Below are positions 1 to 4,081 of a DNA stretch of 6,984 nt, piece by piece. The position numbers and the translations under genes are program-made. The stretch spans positions 1-6,984 of the forward strand of contig PKER01000214.1 of NCBI GenBank assembly GCA_002919115.1, given 5' to 3'. How positions within the stretch are numbered: the first letter of the stretch is position 1; every line of letters begins with the position of its first letter. Below the pieces are notes generated by a model, which was given only the letters and a program-made list of their open reading frames with translations, was not told the origin of the DNA and ran no database searches. Origin of the DNA: a bacterium. Its GTDB lineage: Bacteria > Actinomycetota > Thermoleophilia > Solirubrobacterales > 70-9.

Positions 1-697
1 GCCGCCCGCCCCAGCGGCCGCTCAGCATCTGGGCGCCCTTGGGGTCGAGGGCGAGGCCGCCGAGCACGGTGGCCGGCAGCTGGGAGCCGGTGACGATCCG
101 GTCCACCTCGGCGATGGTGCTGCGGAACTCGCGCGGGTCGGCCAGCACCACGATCCCGATCGGCGGGCCCTCGGGCAGGTCCTTGGCCAGGGCGTTCACC
201 CGTTCCCGCAGGTGGGCGACCTGTTCCAGGGTGGCGCGGCACAGCAGCACCACCATGTCGGCCTCGCGGATCAGATCGATCAGCGGGGAGCCGGCGCCCA
301 GCCGTCCGCAGTCGGCCAGCACGTCCACCGGGGCCAGCCCGGCGAAGGCCCGGCCCAGCGGCCCCCACAGCCAGGTCATGCCCTGGGCCTGCTCGGCGGT
401 GGTGATGCCGACCAGCACGTCCAGCCCGCCCACCAGGCGCTGGCAGTGCTCGGCGATCTGCTCGGGGCGCAGTCCGCGGCGGGCGGTGGCGGCCAGGCTG
501 AGCAGGCCGCGGGAGGGGTTGAGCATGGCGGTGCGCCGGTCGTCGTCGCCGGCCGCCGGCAGCCGGTAGACCAGGTCGCCGCCGGCCTGGTCGCACTCGG
601 CGACCAGCACCGGACGCGGCCAGACCGCCCCCAGCGCCACGGCCGCGGTCGTCACCCCGGGCGCCCCCTTGTCGGCCGCGAGCGCGATCAATGCCAC
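1..697 (-). CDS. MinD/ParA-like P-loop ATPase with degenerate Walker A, C-terminus cut by window edge
   Basis: The reading frame stays open from a GTG at 697 to the left edge (232 codons, no stop), so the gene is 3'-truncated. It begins VALIALAADKGAPGVTTAAV. This matches the start of MinD/ParA/CpaE-type ATPases: a beta strand, then a deviant Walker A. The signature lysine is kept (Lys10), but the second P-loop lysine (KGGxGKTT) is Val15. An acidic 'ECD' follows the next strand (Glu34-Asp36), and 'VLADCGRLG' near 126-134 sits where switch II/Walker B is expected. 'VVLLCRATLEQVAHL' (149-163) looks like the next core strand and helix. In actinobacteria I recall such proteins beside Tad/CpaF-type secretion ATPases; that context lies outside the window. 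The start is chosen because it sits two bases after the upstream gene's stop (TGACCGTG) and gives the natural N-terminus. Codon use (about 28 CTG to 6 CTG-alternative CTC; GTG over GTC) differs from the genes beyond 1100. The family level is fairly sure; the cellular role is unknown. Confidence 0.8.
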   Translation of the reverse strand, partial: MALIALAADKGAPGVTTAAVALGAVWPRPVLVAECDQAGGDLVYRLPAAGDDDRRTAMLNPSRGLLSLAATARRGLRPEQIAEHCQRLVGGLDVLVGITTAEQAQGMTWLWGPLGRAFAGLAPVDVLADCGRLGAGSPLIDLIREADMVVLLCRATLEQVAHLRERVNALAKDLPEGPPIGIVVLADPREFRSTIAEVDRIVTGSQLPATVLGGLALDPKGAQMLSGRWGGR

Positions 698-699
698 GG

Positions 700-981
700 T
701 CAGCCCCCGGTCGGGTTGTCGGTGCGGCCGCTGGGCGCGCCGCCTGGGCTTTGCTGTCCCGGGGAGGGAGTGCCCGCCTCACCGGAGGGCGGGGCGGCCC
801 CGTCCTGCCCGCCCGCGGGGTCGGGGCGGGCAGGCGGGTCCTCGTCGATCGAGAGCGGGCCGCGGCCGATCTGCCGGAGCGCGTTGCGCGCGCCGACCGC
901 GAAGCTCGCGGCGGCGACGGGCACGGCGAGCAGGGAGACGATCAGGATCGTTTCGCCGCTTGAGATCGCGAGCGCCTCCAC
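700..981 (-). CDS. Small single-pass membrane protein with Pro/Gly-rich tail, unknown function
   Basis: With the GTG at 981 as start this is 93 aa. A hydrophobic stretch at about residues 11-28 (ETILIVSLLAVPVAAASFAV) is followed by a basic helix-like segment (GARNALRQIGRG) and then a disordered tail rich in Pro, Gly, Ala and Ser up to the stop. An N-terminal membrane anchor with a cytoplasmic or external tail is the simplest reading. An AAGGAGG on the minus strand (1003-997) lies 15 bases before this GTG, which is rather far. An in-frame ATG at 1059 would extend the protein by 26 residues, but it would put the palindrome at 1028-1043 inside the coding region. The stop (702-700) is two bases from the ATPase start, suggesting translational coupling. 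Codon use in the N-terminal half resembles the genes to the right, while the tail does not, so the ORF may be a composite. I do not recognise the family. Confidence 0.5.
   Translation of the reverse strand: MEALAISSGETILIVSLLAVPVAAASFAVGARNALRQIGRGPLSIDEDPPARPDPAGGQDGAAPPSGEAGTPSPGQQSPGGAPSGRTDNPTGG
804..834. repeat. Perfect 11-bp inverted repeat inside the small membrane-protein gene
   Basis: CCTGCCCGCCC (804-814) and GGGCGGGCAGG (824-834) are exact reverse complements around a 9-base loop. The repeat falls in the Pro/Gly-rich tail of the minus-strand small ORF and lies where base usage changes. It could be a relict terminator, a junction feature or simply chance in GC-rich low-complexity sequence. 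There is no T-run on either side, so I do not call it a terminator. Confidence 0.5.
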
Positions 982-1007
982 CCGTCGGAGGGTACGCCTC
1001 CTTGCGC

Positions 1008-1013
1008 TATTCT
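1008..1013 (+). promoter_or_regulatory. Possible -10 box (TATTCT) for the acyl-CoA dehydrogenase gene
   Basis: TATTCT fits the TANNNT form of actinobacterial -10 elements and is the only such hexamer I find on the plus strand between 985 and 1113. Transcription would start near 1020, leaving a leader of about 93 nt and placing the palindrome at 1028-1043 immediately downstream, a typical roadblock position for a repressor. No good -35 hexamer is visible at the right distance, so the call is weak. Confidence 0.3.
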
Positions 1014-1027
1014 TCGCGCCACGGTGG

Positions 1028-1043
1028 TTGACTGACCAGTCAA
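1028..1043. promoter_or_regulatory. TetR-family-type operator palindrome
   Basis: TTGACTG-AC-CAGTCAA is a perfect 7-bp inverted repeat with a 2-bp centre, AT-rich in an otherwise very GC-rich region. Its form (TGACTGACCAGTCA core) resembles operators of TetR-family repressors of fatty-acid and acyl-CoA catabolism, such as the TGAATGA-n-TCATTCA boxes of Bacillus FadR. It lies between the divergent membrane-protein gene and the acyl-CoA dehydrogenase gene, about 70 bp before the latter's start, so it could control either or both. No TetR gene is present in the window, so the regulator must be encoded elsewhere. The palindrome is seen directly; the regulator family is inferred. Confidence 0.6.
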
Positions 1044-1095
1044 TCGAGGCATCCGGCACGCGCGCCGGGTTCTCCGTCCTCGTTCACGACACACC

Positions 1096-1103
1096 AAAAG
1101 GAG
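1096..1103 (+). promoter_or_regulatory. Shine-Dalgarno sequence fixing the GTG start of the acyl-CoA dehydrogenase
   Basis: AAAAGGAG ends 10 bases before the GTG at 1114. No other start codon in that frame lies at a suitable distance, so it decides the start and gives the usual acyl-CoA dehydrogenase N-terminus (VDFTLTDEQKDLRELA). Confidence 0.8.
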
Positions 1104-1113
1104 CTTTCGAGCA

Positions 1114-2340
1114 GTGGTCGACTTCACCCTTACCGACGAGCAGAAGGACCTGCGCGAGCTCGCGCACAACTTCGCCGAGAAGGAGATCCGGCCGGTCGCA
1201 TGGGAGTACGACCGCGACGGCACGTGGCCGCAGGAGATCATCGAGAAGGCCTGGGAGGTCGGGCTGATGAACATCCACGTGCCGGAGGAGTACGGCGGCC
1301 CCGGGCTCGACTTCGTCTCCGGCGCGCTGATCGAGGAGGAGTTCGGCTGGGGCTGCTCGGGGATCGGCACCTCCCTCGCCGCCAACGGCCTGGCGATGAC
1401 GCCGGTCCTGCTCGGCGGCTCCCACGAGATCAAGAAGAAGTACCTCGGGATGCTCACCGAGGAGCCGAAGCTCGCCTCCTTCTGCCTCACCGAGCCCGAC
1501 GCCGGCTCCGACGTCTCGGGCATGAAGACCACGGCCAAGAAGGTCGGCGACAAGTACGTGATCAACGGCTCCAAGTGCTTCATCACCAACGGGAGCTACG
1601 CCGACTGGTACACGGTTTACGCCAAGACCGACCCGGACGCCGGCCACCGCGGCATCTCGGCCTTCGTCGTCCCGCGCGACGACACGATCACGATCGACAA
1701 GAAGGAAGACAAGATGGGTCAGCGGGCGTCGAACACCGCGACCGTCACCTTCAACGAGACCGAGGTCCCCGCTGACCACCTGCTCGGCGAGGAGAACAAG
1801 GGCTTCAAGCTCGCGATGATGACGCTCGACCGCACCCGCCCGGGCGTCGCCGCGATGGCAGTCGGCATCGGCCGCGCCGCGATGGAGTTCGCCGCCGAGT
1901 ACTCGAAGGAGCGCGTCCAGTTCGGCGTGCCGATCGCGATGCACCAGGCGGTCTCGTTCATGATCGCCGACATGGCGACCAAGGTCGAGGCGGCCCGCCT
2001 GCTGACCTGGAAGGCCGCCCGGCTACTCGACCAGGGCGTCCGCAACACGCTGGCCTGCTCGCACGCCAAGCGCTTCGCGGCCGACTCCGCCATGGAGATC
2101 ACGGTCGACGCCGTGCAGGTCTTTGGCGGCTACGGGTTCATCAAGGAGTACCCGGTCGAGAAGCTCATGCGCGACGCCAAGATCATGCAGCTCTATGAGG
2201 GCACCTCGCAGATCCAGCGCCTCGTGATCGCCAAGGAGGTGCTCATGGGGCGCAACGTCGACGAGCCGCTGCCCGAGTCCGCCGCGCGCCAGAACGAGGC
2301 CGCTGCGAAGGAGTCCGAGACGGCGAGCGCATCGGTTTAA
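1114..2340 (+). CDS. Acyl-CoA dehydrogenase (medium/short-chain type)
   Basis: A 408-residue FAD-dependent enzyme that oxidises acyl-CoA to trans-2-enoyl-CoA, the first step of beta-oxidation, passing electrons to electron-transfer flavoprotein in the cytoplasm. The three usual domains are visible. The N-terminal helical domain (about 5-117) starts TLTDEQKDLRELAHNFAEKE. The beta domain carries the FAD/substrate motif FCLTEPDAGSD (123-133) and ITNGSYADW (157-165). The C-terminal helical domain has ERVQFGVPI (266-274), QVFGGYGFIKEYPVEKLMRDAKI (335-357) and LYEGTSQIQR (360-369). Glu362 in YEGTS occupies the place of the catalytic base of medium- and short-chain enzymes. Length is slightly above the roughly 380 usual, because of an Ala/Glu/Ser-rich tail after about 383 that looks disordered. 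The gene follows a likely TetR-type operator and is probably monocistronic, since hairpins follow its stop and padR has its own promoter. Enzyme class is secure; chain-length preference (or butyryl- versus branched-chain acyl-CoA) cannot be read from sequence alone. Confidence 0.97.
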   Translation: MVDFTLTDEQKDLRELAHNFAEKEIRPVAWEYDRDGTWPQEIIEKAWEVGLMNIHVPEEYGGPGLDFVSGALIEEEFGWGCSGIGTSLAANGLAMTPVLLGGSHEIKKKYLGMLTEEPKLASFCLTEPDAGSDVSGMKTTAKKVGDKYVINGSKCFITNGSYADWYTVYAKTDPDAGHRGISAFVVPRDDTITIDKKEDKMGQRASNTATVTFNETEVPADHLLGEENKGFKLAMMTLDRTRPGVAAMAVGIGRAAMEFAAEYSKERVQFGVPIAMHQAVSFMIADMATKVEAARLLTWKAARLLDQGVRNTLACSHAKRFAADSAMEITVDAVQVFGGYGFIKEYPVEKLMRDAKIMQLYEGTSQIQRLVIAKEVLMGRNVDEPLPESAARQNEAAAKESETASASV

Positions 2341-2350
2341 AGGGGAGAGC

Positions 2351-2370
2351 GGCCCTCGGCCGGGAGGGCC
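2351..2370 (+). repeat. Hairpin after the acyl-CoA dehydrogenase stop
   Basis: GGCCCTC (2351-2357) and GAGGGCC (2364-2370) form a perfect 7-bp stem with a 6-base loop, 10 bases after the TAA. It has no T-run of its own and precedes the stronger terminator-like hairpin; the two may act together. Confidence 0.5.
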
Positions 2371-2382
2371 AAGCTCGTTGCG

Positions 2383-2413
2383 GAAGGGGCTCCCTCGGGG
2401 GCCCCTTCGCTTT
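2383..2413 (+). terminator. Likely intrinsic terminator of the acyl-CoA dehydrogenase gene
   Basis: GAAGGGGC (2383-2390) and GCCCCTTC (2401-2408) pair perfectly around a 10-base loop, followed by GCTTT. The T-tract is short, as is usual in high-GC actinobacteria. Position, 43 bases after the stop and before the padR promoter, fits a transcription end. Confidence 0.65.
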
Positions 2414-2421
2414 GCCCGCAC

Positions 2422-2447
2422 AGGCGGGCCGGGCCCGGCGCCCGCCT
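2422..2447. promoter_or_regulatory. 8-bp inverted repeat overlapping the padR core promoter
   Basis: AGGCGGGC (2422-2429) and GCCCGCCT (2440-2447) are exact reverse complements around a 10-base spacer that itself contains the palindrome GGGCCC. The right arm abuts the -10 hexamer, so a dimer bound here would block RNA polymerase. PadR regulators often repress their own gene, which makes this an operator candidate. However, it does not resemble the ATGT-N8-ACAT sites known for several PadR proteins, and G/C-only palindromes arise easily here. Confidence 0.3.
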
Positions 2448-2452
2448 AGACT
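2447..2452 (+). promoter_or_regulatory. -10 box (TAGACT) for a probably leaderless padR transcript
   Basis: TAGACT is followed by seven bases (CAGGGCG) and then the GTG at 2460. In actinobacteria a TANNNT hexamer about seven bases before the start codon marks leaderless transcription, with the first transcribed base being the start codon. The absence of a Shine-Dalgarno sequence before this GTG agrees. This element also argues for the GTG at 2460 over the in-frame TTG at 2412 or ATG at 2547. Confidence 0.55.
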
Positions 2453-2459
2453 CAGGGCG

Positions 2460-2897
2460 GTGACCGAGGAGCTCTCCAAGCCCGTCGCTGAGGCGGTCGC
2501 GCGCGCCCGGGCGCAGCGCCCGTCCCGGCGCGCCTCGGGGCGCTCGATGGACGTCTTCGGCGGGGAGCTGCGACGCCGCGACGTCTTCCCGCTGCTCGTC
2601 CTGCACCTGATCGAGCGCGAGCCGGCCTACGGCAACCGGCTGATCGAGGAGATCGAGCGCATCACCGAGGGCGCGATCTCGGTCAACCCGAACACGATCT
2701 ACCCGCTCCTGCGCGAGCTCGAGGCGCGCGGCCTGATCAAGGGCGAGTGGGAGCACCCGGACCGCCGCACGCGCCGCTTCTACGCGATCACGGAGGCAGG
2801 CAGGCGCGAGCGTGAACGCCTGAGCGGTGAGCTCGAGCCGTTCTTCGACGAGGTGATCCGCTCGGTCACCCTGCTCAAGCGCGAGCTCTACGGCTGA
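2460..2897 (+). CDS. PadR-family transcriptional regulator
   Basis: With the GTG at 2460 the product is 145 aa. A basic, probably flexible N-terminal extension (about 1-30, rich in Arg and Ala) precedes a winged helix-turn-helix. The first helix is FPLLVLHLIEREPAYGNRLIEEI (43-65). The recognition region is SVNPNTIYPLLRELEARGLI (74-93), with the PadR hallmark 'YPLLRELEARGLI'. The wing is EHPDRRTRRFYAITEAGR (98-115), and a C-terminal helix (about 116-141) is suited to dimerisation. PadR proteins are cytoplasmic DNA-binding dimers, usually repressors responding to small molecules. The PadR-s1 subtype is about 110 aa; the extra length here is the N-terminal extension, which would vanish if translation began at ATG 2547. 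The TTG at 2412 overlaps the preceding terminator and is unlikely. Nothing next to it is an obvious target; the gene is convergent with the secreted-protein gene. Family assignment is firm, effector and targets unknown. Confidence 0.93.
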   Translation: MTEELSKPVAEAVARARAQRPSRRASGRSMDVFGGELRRRDVFPLLVLHLIEREPAYGNRLIEEIERITEGAISVNPNTIYPLLRELEARGLIKGEWEHPDRRTRRFYAITEAGRRERERLSGELEPFFDEVIRSVTLLKRELYG

Positions 2898-2919
2898 GCC
2901 TTCTCAAGCCCCAGGAAAA

Positions 2920-2952
2920 GGCACGGGGCCGGCGCGTGGCCGGCCCCGTGCC
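2920..2952 (-). terminator. Strong hairpin terminator between two convergent genes
   Basis: GGCACGGGGCCGGC (2920-2933) and GCCGGCCCCGTGCC (2939-2952) form a perfect 14-bp stem with a 5-base loop. Read on the minus strand, the stem is followed by CTTTTCC, giving a T-tract, so it best serves the minus-strand secreted-protein gene whose stop lies 23 bases upstream. It is also 22 bases beyond the padR stop and could work in both directions, although the plus strand has no T-run after it. Confidence 0.85.
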
Positions 2953-2975
2953 CGGAGTGCGTTCCGCCGCGGGCG

Positions 2976-3881
2976 CTAGCCCTGGGCGGGACGCTCCACG
3001 ACCCCGAAGGGCTCGAAGTCGTAGATCGTGTCGCCCAGGCGCAGGCCGTCGACCGCGCCGACGAAGCCCGTGTCGCGGCCCTTGCCGACCGCGACGGTGA
3101 GGATCGTGGGCGCCTCGTCGCCGTCGTCGAGCTTCTCGATCAGCTCGTCCCAGGAGCAGCCGTCGGCGCAGCCGGTCGCGATGCCCTCGCCGCCGCTCAG
3201 GAACCACTCGCCGTTCGCCGTGGCGTCGATGTACGGGCTCCAGGTGTTCCTGTACTCCTCGGCGACGTCGTCCGGGACCCAGGTCGCGGTCGTGTAGTCG
3301 TCCGCGCTCGGGTGGTCGAGATTCGGGTCGATCTCGATGTTGATCACCGGCATCGGCTCGCCCCGGGAGAAGTTCTCGCCCGTCGTGAACACGTGGAAGC
3401 CGACGTCGGTCAGCTCGAGGAAGTTCTCCCCGGCGAAATCGACCTCGTTGCCGTAGGCGGCCTTCTCCTTGCTCGCAAGCGCCTCGCCGGCCATCACCTC
3501 GATGCCGAGGCTGCCGTCCCCGTAGGGCGGAGCGACGACGTCGCCGCCGGCGCTCGCGACGAACGGGCCGGTGCGCAGCTCGGTGACGGGCGAGCCGATC
3601 GTGTTGCGCGCGATCACGCCCCAGTGGGGGTTGGTCTCCGGCACGGCCGGCGGCTCCTGCGGCCGGGCCTCGGGCGCGAGGTCGGCCACCTTGATCGAGC
3701 CGTTCTTGATGTCCCGGCCCGTCAGCGAGTTGTCCTTGACGTCGATGCTGCGGATCGAGTTGTTGCGGATCTGCTTGCTGCCGATGAGCTTCGCGGCGGT
3801 CGCGCTGCCCGCGACGGCGAGGACCATCGCGATCACCGCCAGCGCGATGGCCGCAGGCGAGAGGGTGCGAAGTCGCTGCAT
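2976..3881 (-). CDS. Secreted/anchored protein with N-terminal decapeptide repeats, unknown function
   Basis: A 301-residue protein with an export signal: basic start MQRLR, hydrophobic core at about 10-24 (AAIALAVIAMVLAVA) and a small-residue end GSATAA (25-30) that could be cut before Lys31. Next come about four copies of a ten-residue unit at 36-70: KQIRNNSIRS, IDVKDNSLTG, RDIKNGSIKV, ADLAPEARPQ, the last degenerate. This 'I-x-N-x-S-I' array after a signal peptide is a style I associate with Thermoleophilia surface proteins. A Pro-rich linker (72-85) leads to a domain (about 86-295) ending AVGKGRDTGFVGAVDGLRLG and YDFEPFG, which resembles the last strands of beta-sandwich (laminin-G-like) extracellular domains. 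The only two cysteines (238 and 242, CADGC) could form a small disulphide loop. The ATG is supported by GAAGGAGG on the minus strand (3900-3893). It diverges from the beta-oxidation gene across 200 bp. Export is likely; function is unrecognised. Confidence 0.85.
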   Translation of the reverse strand: MQRLRTLSPAAIALAVIAMVLAVAGSATAAKLIGSKQIRNNSIRSIDVKDNSLTGRDIKNGSIKVADLAPEARPQEPPAVPETNPHWGVIARNTIGSPVTELRTGPFVASAGGDVVAPPYGDGSLGIEVMAGEALASKEKAAYGNEVDFAGENFLELTDVGFHVFTTGENFSRGEPMPVINIEIDPNLDHPSADDYTTATWVPDDVAEEYRNTWSPYIDATANGEWFLSGGEGIATGCADGCSWDELIEKLDDGDEAPTILTVAVGKGRDTGFVGAVDGLRLGDTIYDFEPFGVVERPAQG

Positions 3882-3892
3882 TCGGGTGAATG

Positions 3893-3900
3893 CCTCCTTC
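3893..3900 (-). promoter_or_regulatory. Shine-Dalgarno sequence of the secreted-protein gene
   Basis: On the minus strand GAAGGAGG lies 11 bases before the ATG at 3881, supporting that start and the signal peptide it gives. Confidence 0.7.
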
Positions 3901-3908
3901 GTGGTTGG

Positions 3909-3914
3909 TGTCTA
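3909..3914 (-). promoter_or_regulatory. Possible -10 box (TAGACA) of the secreted-protein gene
   Basis: Minus-strand TAGACA differs by one base from the TAGACT before padR and would start transcription near 3902, just before the Shine-Dalgarno sequence. No convincing -35 element is visible. The rest of the 200-bp divergent region (3882-4081) shows no palindrome like that at 1028-1043; a TATCGT at 4032-4037 is a weak -10 candidate for the plus-strand gene. Confidence 0.3.
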
Positions 3915-4081
3915 CCCCGGAGACCGCCTCAGCGATCCCCCTTACACAGTGGGTGTCGGCACCTCACCGGGATCCCTGACAATCCCGCCCTGAGTGGACG
4001 GATGGGGGACGGAAAGTGCGGTGCGGCGGCCTCAGCACCGTTATCGTCCGCAGCGCAAACGACCGCTCGGAACGGAGGGCA

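Noticed and set aside
724..741. NotI (GCGGCCGC) and AscI (GGCGCGCC) sites two bases apart, which could suggest a vector polylinker at the junction.
   Set aside because: GCGGCCGC also occurs at 14-21 and near 6084 in this window, so such octamers are expected at this GC content, and the sites lie inside an open reading frame with no other vector-like sequence.
212..1267. Long plus-strand frames across the left end (for example 212-1267 and 39-569).
   Set aside because: They read as Gln/Gly/Arg/Ser-rich low-complexity sequence without recognisable motifs, and they lie opposite a minus-strand frame that gives a clear ATPase N-terminus.
1084..1944. A 286-codon minus-strand frame opposite the acyl-CoA dehydrogenase.
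   Set aside because: The product is a compositional shadow rich in Arg, Asp, Val and Leu, with no motifs; the opposite strand encodes a complete acyl-CoA dehydrogenase with a good ribosome-binding site.
2412..2459. A 16-codon extension of PadR from a TTG at 2412.
   Set aside because: It would begin inside the terminator T-tract, before the TAGACT promoter, and adds Arg/Pro-rich residues absent from the family.
4016..4081. A 22-residue N-terminal extension of the fusion enzyme from a GTG at 4016.
   Set aside because: The dehydrogenase family starts a few residues before the GxGxxG strand, which fits the ATG at 4082; the extension has no family counterpart.
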